Part shown: positions 12,301-27,300 of the stretch, piece after piece
Layout of the letters: the number at the start of each line of letters is the position of its first letter
Position numbering within the stretch: the stretch's first letter is position 1
Notes under the pieces: model-generated
Database searches by the model: none
The model's input: the letters and a program-made list of their open reading frames with translations, nothing else
Told to the model about the DNA's origin: nothing
Source: Gordonia pseudamarae
Lineage (GTDB): Bacteria > Actinomycetota > Actinomycetes > Mycobacteriales > Mycobacteriaceae
Reading direction: 5' to 3'
DNA length: 64,000 nt
NCBI RefSeq assembly: GCF_025273675.1
Contig: NZ_CP045809.1
Coordinates: 3,906,001-3,970,000, forward strand
Made by a program: the position numbers and the translations under genes

Positions 12301-15300
12301 TAGTCGAGCACCTTCACCTTGTCGGCCTGCAGAGCTTCGAGGAGTCCGCCCACGGTCCGGGCCGGGTCGACGTCGACGACCACCGGCAGGGTGTTGATGA
12401 ACAGACCCACCATCGACTCCACGCCGGTGAGTTCGGCCGGGCGTCCGGAGACGGTCTCACCGAAGGTGACCACCTGGTTGCCGGTGATCCGCGACAGCAG
12501 CACCGCCCACGCGGCCTGCAGAGCGGTGGCCAGAGTGGCGTTGTGTTCGCGAGCAACCGCTTCGAGACGCTCGAGCGCATCCGCGGGGAGAAGCGCGTGC
12601 AGCTTGCGCGGCATCGCCTCGACGGTGGCTTCGGCACCCGGTGCGACGAAGGTGGCGCCGTCGGCGCGGCCGACGATCTGCCGCCAGACGTCGAGCCCGG
12701 TGTCACCCTTGCGCGCGACGGACATCACGTAGTCGGCGAAGTCCGTGCTCTCCGGAGCGGCGCCGGTGAAGGTCGAACCGGTGGCGTACAGGGCCAGCAG
12801 GTCGGCGAGCACCAGCGGTCCGGACCAGCCGTCGAACAGAATGTGGTGGTTGGTGATGACCACACTCATCCCGTCGGCGTGGGTCACCACGATCACCCGC
12901 AGCAGCGGGGCCGCGGCCATGTCGAACGGCACCGTCTTCTGGGCGGCGGCGATGCCGGCGACCCTGGTCCGGGCTTCTTCTCCGGCGAGAGCGCCGAGGT
13001 CGACGATCTGCCACGGCACCCGCACCGACGTCGGGACCACGGCGACGACGGCACCGCTGTCGGTGCGCACGAACGCCGAGCGCAGCACCCGATGCTGGTC
13101 GACCAGGGTGTCGACGGCCCGGTGCAGACGGTCCAGGTCGACGCCCGGCCCCAGGTCGAGTACGGCCTGCGTCAGGTAGACGTCGAGCGCATGCTCGTCA
13201 GCCATCTCGGCCTGGAAGTACAGACCACCCTGCAGCGGCGACAACGGCCATACATCGGCGCCCGGGAACCGCTCGGCCAGCGCGTCGAGGTCGGCCTGCG
13301 TGACGGCGGCACCCGGAACGTCGGACGGCGACAGCCCTGGCGAGCCGGCGGCGACCGCGTCGACGACCGCGGCCAGCTCGGCCGACCACCGGTCCATCAG
13401 TTCCCGCACGGCGTCGGCGCCCAGGACCGCTTCGGGGAAGGCGATGGTCGCGGTCAGGCAGCGCCGGCCGTCGACGATGTCGGTACCGGCGTTGATCGCG
13501 AGAATCGCCTGCGCGGCCATCGCTCCGGCGGGCGAGGCCGCGAAGCCCGGGTTGGGCACGCCGGTGAACGGTGACGGCTCCCGGCCGGGTTCGGTGGCCG
13601 ACCGGCCACCGGCGCCGAGATAGTTGAACAGGATCGACGGCAACGGCCGCTGCGCGAGTTCGGCGGTTGTGGCCGCCCGGTAGCGCAGCCAGCCGAAACC
13701 GATGCCCGAATCCGGTTGTCCCAAACGTTCTTCCTTGGCCGCCTTGACGGCATGGAGCACATCATCGGCGGGGTCTATCGACACCGGGGCGATGGTGGTG
13801 AACCAGCCGACCGACCGGGACAGGTCGGCGCGCCGCGGATCTGCTCCGGTCTCGAGGACCTCTTCGTTGCGGCCGTGGCCTTCGAGGAGGATCGAGACGG
13901 GTGCGTGGTCGGCGATAGCGTGATCGTGCTGCCAACCGCGGACCGCCCGCGCGAACGTACCGAGCAGCACGTCGTTGACGTTGCCGCCGGAAGCCTTGCT
14001 GCTGAATGCTTCCGGAACCGTGGTCAGCACGGCTTCGGTGACATCGGGGTCGACGGTGTGCGTGAGCGACACCGCCGTCGACGCCCGGTCCCGGCTACGG
14101 TCCAGGGGCGCACCGAAGTCGGTGGGCCGCTGCGGCAACCGGTCCAGCCAGTATCCGGTCTCGGCTTCACGTTCGCCGATACGCTCGGCCAGCGCCGCGG
14201 ACCAGGCCCGCAGCGAGGTTCCGGTGTCACGCAGGTGCAGCGGATGACCGGCCGAATGCTGTGCCCACAGCGTGACCAGGTCCTCGATGATCGCCGCCCA
14301 CGACACCGCATCGGTACCGAGGTGATGGATCACGGTGACGATGCGGCCCACACCATCTGCGGAGGCCAACACCACCAGTTCGATGATCCGGCCGGTCGCC
14401 GGGTCCAGACGACCGGCTGCGGCGGCGTGCGCGGCCACCAAGTCGTCGTCGAAGCCACTGCTGCCCAACGCATGTGCGGAAGTCATCGCCGAGATAGCGG
14501 ATGCGGCATCGAATTCGGTGCCCGCGGTCAGTGCCCAGTCACCGCCGGTTCGGGTCAGACGCGCCGACAGCATCGGATGCTGCGCGACCAGCACGGCGAG
14601 CAGTTCGGCGAGCACGTCGACGGACACACCGCGCGGTGCGGCGAGCACCACGGCCTGGTTGAAGTCGGCGAAGTCGGCCGGAATGTCGGCGTATTCGGTC
14701 ATCCACGACACGATCGGCGGGATCACCATATCGCCCGCGCCACCACCGTCCGGCTCGGCCAGTTCCGGCAGATGTGCGCTCGGATCGGTCATCGCCGCCG
14801 CCATCGCGCGGACGGTTCGGTGTTCGAAGATGTCGCGCGGGGAGAGGGCGAATCCCGCCGCCCGCATCGCCGAGGCCAACTGGATCGACATGATGGAGTC
14901 GCCGCCGAGGGCGAAGAACGATTCGGTGACCGACACCCGGTCGGCGCCGAGCAGACCGCCCACCACGGAGGCGAGCAGTTCCTCGACCGCGCCGAGCGGT
15001 GCGACGTAATCGCCGGTGAGCGCTCCGAAGTCGGGTGCGGGCAGGGCCTTGCGGTCGAGTTTGCCGGAACTGCCCAGCGGCACGTCGTCGAGCATGTTCC
15101 ACACGGTGGGCACCATGTAGGCGGGCAGCGCGGCCTCGGCCGCCGCCTGCACCTGGGTGAGGTCCACACCGGACGGCGACAGGTAGGCGACGAGGTGCTG
15201 GGCACCCGCGTCGGTGGTGGCGACGGTTGCCGCCGCATGCACCACACCCGGTACCGATGCCAGCACGGCCTCGATTTCCCCGAGTTCCAGACGCTGACCG

Positions 15301-18300
15301 CGCAACTTCACCTGGAAGTCGGTGCGGCCCAGATATTCCAGCTGACCGTCGCGGCCCCACCGGACCAGGTCGCCCGTGCGGTACAGCCGGCCGCCGCCCG
15401 TGTTGAACGGGTCGGCCACAAAACGTTCGGCGGTCAGATCCGTGCGTGCCGCATAGCCACGTGCCACCTGCACGCCACCGAGATACAACTCACCCGGCAC
15501 ACCCACCGGTGTCGGACGCAGACGGGCATCCAGCACCAGCGTCGTGGTGTTCGGCACCGGAACACCGATCGGGATCACGGTATCCCCGTGACGCACCTCG
15601 TACGCGGTCACGTCGACCGCGGCCTCCGTCGGGCCGTACAGGTTCACCAGCCGCGCCGACGGGATCGCCGTCAGCAGTGCCCGCGCCGGCTGCGCGGTGA
15701 GTGCTTCACCGGAGGTGAACACCACACCGAGCGACACCAGATCCGCCAGACGATCGGCGCCCAGCATGTCGACGAACGCCGACAGCATCGACGGCACGAA
15801 GTGCATCACCGACACCCGCCGCCTCTCGACGAGATCGGCCACGTACGCCGGGTCACCGTGACGGTCCGGCTCGGCGATCACCAGCGTCGCGCCGGCCATC
15901 AACGGCAGGAACAGCTCCCACACCGACACATCGAATGTGGTCGGTGTCTTCTGAACATAGACGTCCGCCGACGACAGCCCGTACCAGTCGGCCATCCAGG
16001 CCAGACGGTTCCGCACCGAACGATGCGACACCGTCACCCCCTTCGGACGACCCGTCGAACCCGAGGTGAACAACGTGTACAAGGCCGTATCCGCCATAAT
16101 CGGCGCGATCCGATCGGCATCGGTCACCGGGGCAACCGACAGATCTGCCGCACCGTCACACGACACGACGATGGTGCGGACGCTCTCGGCCTGCGAGGTT
16201 TCGAGGCCCGTACCTCGCACCTCAACCGATGAACCATCACTACCGGCCGAAGTCGCACGTCGCACCTCAGACGAACCATCACTACCGGCCGAAATCGCAC
16301 GTCGCACCTCAACCGACGAGCTGTTGCCGCCGGTTGAGGTGTGAGGAGCGTCAGCGACGAGCCTCGAAACCACGTGGGATGACGTGTCCGTCACCAACAC
16401 GATCCGTACACCGGCGGTATCGAGCATGTACCGCACACGATCGGCCGGAGCATCGGTCGCGATCGGCACGTACTGGCCACCCGCGGCGACCACCGCGTGA
16501 ATCGCCACCATCATCTCGACACTGCGGTCGATCACCACACCGACAGCCACATCGGGAGCCACACCGGCCGCGATCAGCTCACGCGCAAGCGTAGTGACCC
16601 GCGCACCGAACTCGGCGAACGAGACAACCCGGTCCCCGAACACCACAGCGGTCGCATCCGGGACCGACACCACCTGCGCGGCAACAGCATCGGCGATCGA
16701 TCCGGCCGGAACCGGGATCGTCTCGCCGGCCGAGGCCGCCAGGACGGCGGTGTCGTCGCCGGTGAGCGCGATGTCGCCGACCGCGACTGTGGGGTCGGCG
16801 GTGACGGCGTCGAGGATCCGGACGAGCCGCTCAACCATCGTCGCCACGGTGTCGGCGTCGTACAGATCGGTGGCGAAGATCGCGGCGATCGGCCAGCCCT
16901 GACCGGCCGCGCCCGAGGACACCTCGAACGACAGGTCGAGCTGGGCGGCGGTCCGGGTGGGCAGTGCACCGACCTGCAGACCGGCGACCGACACCCCCGC
17001 ATCGGCGACCGAGGCCGCCGGATCGAACGACAGCATCACCTGCGCGAGCGGCGAGAATGCCTCGCTGCGAACGGGGTCGAGTGCCTCCACCAGCGACTCG
17101 AACGGCAGATCGGCGTGGCCGAAGGCATCCAGGTCGGTGACCCGGACTCGGCCCAGGAAGTCGGCGAAGGATTCACCCGGGGCGATCTGCGTACGCAGTA
17201 CCAGGGTGTTGACGAACATCCCGACCAGCGGGTCAAGCACCCGGTCGCCTCGACCGGCGATCGGGGTGGCGACGGCGATGTCGTCGGTTGCCGACAGCCG
17301 CGACAGCAGCGTCGCGAAGCCGGCGTGGACGACCATGAACGGGGTGACACCGTACCGCTGGGCGATGGCGACGATGCGGTCACCGATCTCGGCGGGGATC
17401 TCGGTGTTGACGACGTCTCCGCGGTGGGAAGCGACCTGCGGCCGCGGACGGTCCGCCGGCAGTTCCAGAACGTCGGGCAGGCCGGCGAGCTGGGTGGTCC
17501 AGTAGCCCAGTTGGCGGCCGACCACCGAATCGGCGTCGTCGGCGCTACCGAGCACTTCATGCTGCCAGATCGCGAAGTCCGCGAACTGCACGGCCAGTGG
17601 CTCCCACTGCGGCGCCTGCCCGTCGACGCGGGCGCTGTATGCGGTGACGATGTCGGTGACCAGCGGCAGCATGGATTCGCCGTCTGCGCCGATGTGGTGG
17701 ACGATCACCGCCAGCAGGTGTTCCTGCTCGCCCTGCGCGAGCAGGCGCACCCGCAGCGGCCATTCCCGGCTCACATCGAAACCGGTTGTCGCCGAGGCGA
17801 ACAGATCGGCCTCAGAGTCCGCCGTCCGCCAGATCGCACGCTCGTCAAACTCGCCGATCGCACCGATCGACTGGTGCGGCTTGCCGTCCGCTGACGGGAA
17901 CGAGGTCCGCAGCACCTCGTGCCGGGCAACCACATCGAGCACGGCTACGCGCAGCGCCGCGGTATCGAGTTCACCGGTGAGCCGCAGGACCGCGGGTAGG
18001 TTGTAGGTGGCCTCGGTCGGATCGAACTGGTTGATGAACCACATCCGCTGCTGCGCGAACGACAGCGGAATACGCTGCGGCCGAGGATCGACCGCGACGA
18101 CCGGGGCGAGGGCCGCGGCGTGGTCGGCGGTCGCGGCGATCAGCTCGCGGATCGACGGAGCGCCGAAGATGTCGCGGACGGACACCTCCACACCCAGCGC
18201 CTCGCCGGCACGGGCCGCCAGGCGCATCGCCGACAGTGAATTGCCGCCGAGGTCGAAGAACGACTCGGTGACCGACACCTGCTCCATCCCGAGAAGCTGC

Positions 18301-21300
18301 CCGAACACGTCGGCCAGCAACCGTTCGGTATCGGTGTCCGGAGCGACGTAGTCGGCCGTCAACGAACCGAAGTCCGGCGCAGGCAGAGCGCGACGATCGA
18401 TCTTGCCCGCGCTGTTGAGCGGCACCTCGTCCAGCACATTCCAGACCGTCGGCACCATGAACACCGGCAAGGTCTGCGCCACAGACGCTCTCACCGCATC
18501 CACGTCGACGCTGCCCGGCGACAGGTACGCCACCAGATGCTGAGCGCCGGATTCAGTCGAGGACACCGTGGCCGCGGAGTGCCGCACGCCCGGTGCCGCG
18601 GCAAGTGCCGCTTCCACCTCGCCGAGTTCCAGGCGCTGGCCGCGCAGCTTCACCTGGAAGTCCGAACGGCCCAGGTAGGTCAGTCGGCCATCGGCATCCC
18701 ACACAGCCAGGTCACCCGTGCGATACAGCCGCCGGCCCGGCTCCCCCGTCGGATCGGCGACGAACCGCTCCGCGGTCAGGCCGGCCTGTCCGGCGTAGCC
18801 ACGCGCGACCTGCGCACCACCCAGATACAGCTCACCGGGGATTCCCACCGGCACCGGATGCAGCCGCTCATCGAGCACGTATGCCCGGATACCGGCCAGG
18901 GGGCGGCCGATGGTTACCTGCGGCACCGCCGGATCGTACTGATCGATCGTGGAGAAGATCGTCGTCTCGGTCGGTCCGTACTGGTTGTACAACCGCGCCC
19001 ACGGCCAGGCGTCCGCCACAGCCGCGGCCACGGCCGGCGGCAAGGTGTCACCACCGGTATTGATCCGACGCAGGGTCGCGGCCCAACTCCGGTCGTCCGC
19101 GGTCACCTCGACCATCACCGCCAGCATCGGCGGCACGATCATCATGGTGGTCACGCCCCGGCCACGCACGGCAGTCTCGATCGCCCGCGGATCACGGTGG
19201 GCGCCTGGTGCCAACAACACCAGCGGCGCCCCCGTCGTCACCGGCCGCAGGATCTCCAACACCGCCGGATCGAACGTGTATTCCAGCGTCTGCAGGAAGA
19301 TGTCGGACTCGTCGAGACGGTAGTACTGGATGTCCGCGATCACTTCCGTCAGCAGCGCACCGTGCGACACGGTCACGCCCTTGGGCCGGCCCGTCGAACC
19401 CGACGTGAAGATTGTGTAAGCGGCGGTCTCCGCATGCACGCGACCGCGCCGGTCCGCGACCCCGATCAGCGGTGTCGCCGGGTCGACCGTGCCCGAGCAA
19501 TCCACGGCGACAACCGACTCGATAGCCGCTCCGGCCACAGTGGCCGGTGCGTCAGGACCGGTGACGATCACCGACACGTCCGCCGTCGCGGTGATGTACT
19601 CCACCCGGTCGGCGGGCGCCGCGGGGTCGATGGGCACGAACTGGCCACCGGCGGCGAGCACCGCGTGCACCGCCACGATCATCTCCACCGAACGCGGCAG
19701 CATCAGGCCGACCGCGGCGTCCGGCCCGATACCGAGCGAAATCAGTTCACGGGCAAGGACACTCACCCTGGCACCGAGCTCGGCGTACGAGACGGACCGG
19801 TCGCCGAACCACAGCGCCGTCGCCTCCGGGGTCGCCGACACCCGATTCGCGAGCAGGTCGACGATCGTGTCCCCTCCGACCACCTGCGGGGCCTCCGCAA
19901 GCGCGGGCCCATCGGCAAATCCCAGCACCGTGTCGAGCGTTCCCGACGAAGCCAGGGCGATATCGGCGGTCAATGTCTGCGGTTCCGCCGCGATCACCCG
20001 CAGAATCTGCGTGAACACCTCGGCGAACACCTCGACCTGAGTTGCGGTGAACGCGGCCGGCAGATACGCCAGCCGCACCGCGAGCCCGCCGCCGGCGGCG
20101 GGTGAGGTACCGAGATTGAGCGGGTACTGGGTCGAGTCGGTGAACTGTGCCGATCGAATGCCCAGCTCACCACCTGAACCGTCGGCGCCCTGCTGACCGG
20201 CGGCCGACAGCGATTGCGCGTCGACCGGGTACGACTCGTGCACCGCCAGGGTGTCGAACCCGACGGATACACCTGTGCCCCTGATGATGTCGGGAAGGCT
20301 CAGGTGCTGGTAGTCCAGCACCGCGACCTTGTCGTCCTGCACTGCCGCCAGCACCTGCGCGATACTCGCGGACGGGTCGACGTCGACCACCGCGGGCAGG
20401 GTGTTGATGAAGAGGCCGACCATCGTCTCGACACCGGCCAATTCGGCGGGGCGTCCGGACACCGTCTCGCCGAACGTGACGACCCGATTACCGGTCAGCC
20501 GCGACACCAGCACACCCCACGCCACCTGCAGTGCGGTCGCCAGGGTCGCACCGTTGGCGCGTGCCGATTCCTCCACCCCGGACACCAGTTCGGCGTCGAG
20601 GAAGGTGTGCACCTCCTGCGGCAGTACGTCGGTGCTGCCGGTCTGCCCGGCCGCCACCAGCGTCGGTCCGTCGACCTTGTCCAGCACCTTCTTCCACGCG
20701 GCCATGCCGACCGCTTCGTCACGACGTGAGATCAGGTCGAGGTAGTCACCGAAATCGGCGCTCTGCACACCGGTGAACGGCTGTCCCGTCGCATACAGGG
20801 CCAGCAGGTCTGCCATCACCAGCGGGCCGGACCAGCCGTCGAGGATCAGATGGTGATTGGTAACCACCAGCGTCGACGCCCCACCGTGCCGGATCAGCAC
20901 GAACCGCAACAGCGGCGGTGCGGTCAGGTCGAACGGGACGAGTCGCTGCTGCTGAGCGATCTCTGAAATACGTTCGGCTACAACGTCATCTGCCGCGTCT
21001 GCCAGATCCAGCTCCGTCCACGGCAGGGTGGCGTCGGCGGGCACCACCGACACCGCCGCACCACTCGCCGTCAGCACGAACCCTGCCCGCAGCGCCCGGT
21101 GCGTGGTCAGCAACCGGGACGCGGCCTCGCGTAGCCGATGCGCGTCGATCGCCCCGACGGTGACGACACCCTGCGCCACATACACATCGACAGCAGCATC
21201 GGACGCACTGGCGAGTTCGGACTCGAAGAACAGGCCGCGCTGCAGTGGCGCGAGTGGCCACACGTCCGCACCCGGATACCGGGTCGCGAGCAGGTCCAGG

Positions 21301-24300
21301 TCGGCCTGGGTGATGTCGGTGCCGGGTACGTCGGATGGCGAGAGACCGGGATCCGCGCCGTCGGCGACGGATGCTGCAACTGCCCCGAGTTCGGTTGTCC
21401 AGCGGTCCATCAGGTCGCGGATGTCGTCCTCGGCGAACACGCCGCGCGGGTAGGTGACGGACGCGCCGAGACGGCGCTGCCCGGCGACAGTACCGACGTT
21501 GGCGTTGATAGTGAGCGCACCCTGCGCGACCATGCCGCCGGCCGGCGACGGTGAGAGTCCCGGTCCGGCCGCACCGCCGAATGCGAGCGGTTCGGCGTCG
21601 GATCCGCTGCCACCCGCGCTCGCGCCGAGGTAGTTGAACACCACCGACGGCAGCGGGCGGGTTGCGAGTTCACTGTCGGCGTGCGGGCCGTAGCGCAGCC
21701 AGCCGAAGCCGATTCCCGAATCCGGTTGTCCCAGACGTTCTTCCTTGGCCGCCTTGACCGCGTGCACGATGTCGGCGCCCGGGTCGAGGGACAGCGGTGC
21801 GATGGAGGTGAACCAGCCGACGGTACGCGACAGGTCGGCCCGGGCCGGGTTGCTCCCTGATTCGAGGACGTCCTCATAACGGCCGTGGCCTTCGATGAGA
21901 ACTGAGACGGGCGCATCATCGACGATGCCGCGGTCGCGCTGCCAGGACCGAACGGCCCGGGCGAAGGCACCGAGGAGTGCGTCGGACACGTTGGCGCCGT
22001 AGGCTTCCGGCACCGTCGTCACCAATGGTTCGGTGATTTCCGCGGCCACCTGGTGCAGATAGGTGTCCGAGGTCGAGACACGATCGCGGGTCCGGTCCGG
22101 TGCGGTGCCGAAGTCGGTGGGCCGCTGCGGGAGTCGTTCCAGCCAGTACCCGGTTTCACCGGCGTGGTCACCGGAGCGTTCGGCCAGTGCGGTGATCCAT
22201 GCCCGCTGCGAGGTGGTGGTTGCCCGCAACTGGTACGGCTGCCCCTGCGAACGCTGAGCCCACAGGGTGACCAGGTCCTCGATGATGGCCTGCCACGACA
22301 CGGCGTCGACGCCGAGGTGATGGATCGCGAGCACGATCCGGCCGGTACCGGCCGGATCGGTGACCAGCACGGTCTGCACCAGTTGTCCGGTGGCGGTGCC
22401 GAACCGGCGGGTTGCCTGTTCGTGCGCGGTCACCAGATCGGCGTTGAATCCTTCGGTGCCGACGGTGTGTTCGGAACTGATCGCGGACACCGCCGCGGCG
22501 GCGTCGAAGTCGTTGCCTGCGACGAGCTCCCATGCCGTTGCGCCGCCAAGGGATTCTTGCGGGGTTTCGCGGCTCGTCGCCTGCACTCCTCGCACCGGGG
22601 CCGGCGAAGATGTCAGTGATGCCGACAGCATCGGGTGGTGGGCGACGAGTTCGCCGAGCAGCTCGGCCAGCACGTCCGCGGTCAGACCATTGGGGGCAGC
22701 GAGGATGTTCGACTGGTTGAAGTCGGCGAAATCGGCTGCGGTATCGGCATGTTCGATCATCCACGACACCACCGGCGGCACCGGCATCACACCGGACGCA
22801 CCACCTTCGGGCTCAGCCAGCTCGGGCAGACGCGCCGAGGTGTCGGTGATGGCGGCGGCCATCCCGCGCACCGTGCGCCGTTCGAAGATCTCTCGCGGCG
22901 ACAGATCGAAGCCCGCTGCCCGCACCGCGGAGGCGAGCTGGATCGACATGATCGAGTCACCGCCGAGCGCGAAGAATGACTCGGTGACGCTGACGCGGTC
23001 AACACCGAGCAAGCCCCCGACGATGGAGGCCAGAAGCTCTTCAACCGCACCCAGCGGGGCCGCATAGTCCAGGCTCACCACACCGAAGTCGGGAGTAGGC
23101 AGCGCTTTACGGTCCAGTTTGCCCGCCGAGTTCAATGGCACTTCGCCGAGCAGCATCCACACCGACGGCACCATGTACGACGGCAGTGCCTGCTCCACGG
23201 CGGACTTCACCACATCCACATCGACCGTGGACGGAGACAGGTACGCCACGAGATGTTCGGCACCGGTTTCGGCCCGCGCCACCGTCGCGGCGGCGTGCAC
23301 CACGCCCGGTGCGGCGGCGAGTACCGCTTCGATCTCGCCGAGCTCGACGCGCTGGCCACGCAACTTGACCTGGAAGTCGGTGCGGCCCAGGTATTCGATG
23401 TTCCCGTCGGCATTCCAGCGCACCAGGTCACCGGTCCGGTAAAGCCGTGAGCCATCGACACCGTACGGATCTGGGATGAACCGTTCGGCGGTCAGACCGG
23501 GCTGCGTGGCGTAACCGCGCGCGATCTGGATGCCACCGAGGTACAGCTCCCCGGGAACACCGACCGGCACCGGACGGAGGCGATCATCGAGAACCAACGT
23601 CTCGGTGTTCCACACCGGCGCACCGATCGTCACCATCTCCGGCGCGTCGGATACATCGGCCCAGCTGACCTCGACCGCGGCCTCGGTAGGGCCGAACAGG
23701 TTGTGAATACCGACGTTCGGCCAGACATCGTGGACCCGCGTGACCACAGCGGCCGGCAGCGCCTCACCCGAGGCGAACACCCACCTCAGGCTCGTCAACT
23801 GCGCCAACCGGTCACGGTCGACAACATCGACGAACACCGACAGCATCGACGGTACGAAGTGCACCGACGTCGCCGCGGTCTCCTCGATCAGATCGACAAT
23901 GTAATCCGGATCGGCATGGCCGCCCGGGCGGGCGATAATCATCTGCGCGCCGGTGAACAGTGGCGCAAACAACTCCGGTACCGACACATCGAACGTGTAC
24001 GGCGTCTTCTGAATCACTCTGTCCCCGACCGTCCAGGGGAAGGCGTCCAGACCCCACCACAGCCGGTTCAGGATCGCCCGGTGCGACACCGTCACCCCCT
24101 TGGGGCGGCCTGTCGAACCGGAGGTGAACAGCGTGTAGAGCGCGTTATCCGGCGTCAGCGGCGCCGAACGTTCAGCATCGGTAACCGGTGCGATGGACAG
24201 ATCCACCTCGTCGGCACACGACACGGCGATGGTGCGGACGCCGCCGATCCCGAACGTGTCCACGACCAGAACCATCTCCACACCGGCGGTATCGAGCATG

Positions 24301-27300
24301 AACTCAACACGGTCGGCGGGAGCGTCGGTGGCGATCGGCACGTACTGGCCACCCGCGGCAACCACAGCGTGGATCGCGACGATCATCTCGATCGAGCGAT
24401 CGATGCACACACCGACTGCCACGTCCGGACCGACACCGATCGAGATCAGCTCACGAGCGAGCACACTCGTCCGGGCCGACAACTCCGCGTACGAGACAAC
24501 TCGCCCCTCGAACCACAACGCGGGCGCATCGGGGGTCGACGCAGCCTGCGCGACAAGAGCGTCGGCGACGGTACCGGCGGGCACCGCGACGTCAGGACCG
24601 ACGGCCCGCGCGAGTACCGCGGTGCGGGTGGCGTCGTCGATGAAGATGGCGTCGCCGAGCGCGATCGACGGGTCGGCGGTCAGCACGCCGAGTACCCGGA
24701 CGAACCGGTTGGCGAACTCTGCGACGGTGGATTCGTCGAACAGATCGGTGGCATAGGTGACCAGACCGGACCATGCCGATCCGCTGTCTGCGGTGGATAC
24801 CGCGACCGACAGGTCGAGCTGTGCGGGTACGCCGTCCACCGTGACGGGGCTGATCTGCACACCCGCGACGGACACGTCGGCATCAGCGACAGAGGCCGCC
24901 GGATCGAATGACAACATCACCTGAGCGAGCGGCGAGAACGCCTCGGACCGGACGGGATCGAGCGCCTCCACGATCGCCTCGAACGGCACGTCGGAGTGTG
25001 CGAAGGCGTCGAGGTCGGTACTCCGGACCTGGTTGAGCAGTTCATCGAACGATCCGCCCGTGGCGACGGTGGTGCGCAGCACGAGGGTGTTGACGAACAT
25101 ACCGATCAGCGGATCGAGAACCCGCTGGCCACGACCGGCGATCGGGGTGGCGACCGCGATGTCCTCGGTGGCCGACAGCCGCGCCAGCAGCGTGGCGAGC
25201 CCGCCGTGCACCACCATGAACGGGGTGATACCGCGTTCGGTGGCAACGGCCTCGACACGGGCGGCAATATCGCCGGGAATCTCGAATCCGACCTGAGCGC
25301 CCCGGTTGGAGGCGATGAGCGGACGGGGACGGTCCGCGGGCAGTTCGAGAACGTCGGGGACGCCGGCCAGCTTGCCGCGCCAGTAGGCGAGCTGACGACC
25401 GAGCACCGACGATTCGTCGGCGGGATCGCCGAGCACGTCGTGCTGCCAGATCGCGAAATCGGCGAACTGCACCGTCAGCGGCTCGATCCACGGGATCTCA
25501 CCCGCGGTGCGTGCCGCGTACGCGGTGACGATGTCGGTCACCAGCGGCAGCAGCGACTCACCGTCGGCGCCGATGTGGTGCGCGACCACGGCCAGCAGGT
25601 ATTCGCCGCCGGTTTGTTCACGCACCACGACGCGCAGCGGCCATTCCCGCGCCACGTCGAAACCGGTTGACACGCTGGTGAACAGGTCGTCGTCGGAGTC
25701 AACGACTCGCCACACTCCGCGGTCGTCGAACTCGGCGATATCACCGATCAGCTGGTAGGGATGACCGTCCTCGGCCGGGAACGAGGTGCGCAACACCTCG
25801 TGCCGGCCCAGCACGTCACGCACGGCGATGCGCAGCGCGTCGACGTCGAGTTCGCCGGACAGGCGCAGGACCGCGGGGATGTTGTACGTCGGCCGGGTCG
25901 GATCGAACTGGTTGATGAACCACATGCGACGCTGCGCGAACGACAACGGAATCCGCTGCGGCCGTGGCACAACCGCGGTGATCGGCGCGACCGTGGCGCC
26001 ATGACCGGAAGTTGCCGTGATCAGTGCACGCACCGATGGCGCCTCGAATACGTCACGCACCGACACCGCAACCCCGAGCACCTCCGACGCCCGGGCCGCC
26101 AACCGCATCGCCGACAACGAGTTGCCGCCGATATCGAAGAACGACTCGGTCACCGACACCCGATCAGCACCAAGCAACTCCGCGAACACCTGTGCCACCG
26201 ACTCTTCGGTACCGCTTTCCGGCGCGACGAATTCGGCCGTGACGGAAGCGAAGTCGGGTGATGGCAGCGCACGCCGATCCAGCTTGCCCGCACTGTTCAG
26301 TGGAACATCATCGATGAGCGTCCACACCGACGGCACCATGTACGACGGCAACGACTGCGCAACAGCCGCTTTCACCGCGTCTACGTCAATGCTCGACGGC
26401 GACAGGTACGCCACCAGATGCTCGGTACCGGTCTCGGCGGAGACCACCGTGGCGGCCACGTGCACCACACCCGGTACTGCGGCGAGCACCGCCTCGATCT
26501 CACCCAACTCGACACGCTGACCACGCAACTTCACCTGGAAGTCCGTACGACCCAGATACTCGATAGTGCCGTCGGTGTTCCAGCGCACCAGGTCACCGGT
26601 GCGGTACAACCGTGAACCGGGGTCACCGTACGGATCCGGGATGAACCGCTCAGCGGTCAGATCAGGCTGCGCGGCGTAACCACGCGCCACCTGCACACCA
26701 CCCAGATACAACTCACCCGGAACACCCACCGGCACCGGACGCAGACGATCATCGAGCACCAGAGTCTCGGTATTCCACACCGGCGCACCAATCGTCACCG
26801 ACTCCGGCGCATCCGACACATCCGCCCACGCCACCTCAACCGCAGCCTCAGTCGGACCGAACAGATTATGAATACCCACCCACGGCCACACCTCGTGCAC
26901 CTGAGCCACCACAGCCGCCGGCAAAGCCTCACCCGAAGCAAACACCCACTTCAAGCTCGTCAACTGCGCCAACCGATCACGATCGACCACATCAACAAAC
27001 ACCGACAACATCGACGGCACAAAATGCACCGACGTCGCCTCCGTCTCCGCGATCAGACCCGCGATGTACTCCGGATCCGCATGACCACCCGGACGCGCAA
27101 TCACCACCTGAGCGCCCGTGAACAACGGCGCAAACAACTCCGGCACCGACACATCGAACGTGTACGGCGTCTTCTGAATCACCCTGTCGCCCACACCCCA
27201 CGCAAACGCATCCAACCCCCACCACAAACGGTTCAGCACCGCACGATGCGACACCGTCACACCCTTCGGCCGACCCGTCGAACCCGACGTGAACAACGTG

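Larger units (their letters stand above)
8450..13310 (-). other. Module 14: C14 (D-accepting)-A14-T14-E14, DVPHFSLVEK-type, D-residue
   Basis: Residues about 15669-17289. C14 has LSPLQGGLYFQ and HHILFDGWS. A14 has code DVPHFSLVEK and shares an apparently identical 1.2-kb DNA block with A15. T14 has GGDS. E14 has HHLSVDAVSW and EGHGR, plus Gly/Ser/Thr-rich insertions near FNYLG. Two consecutive D-residues (13 and 14) are predicted. Confidence 0.84.
13330..18095 (-). other. Module 13: C13-A13-T13-E13, predicted D-Ser
   Basis: Residues about 14074-15662. C13 has HHIGADG. A13 has FDVSVWELF, MHFVPSML, VFTSGEAL and NLYGPTEAAVDVT. Its code, DVWHFSLVDK, is the canonical serine code. The loop insert carries a 42-bp tandem repeat and two REP-like elements. 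T13 has GGDS. E13 has HHLGTDAVSW and EGHGR, so D-Ser is expected. Confidence 0.87.
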
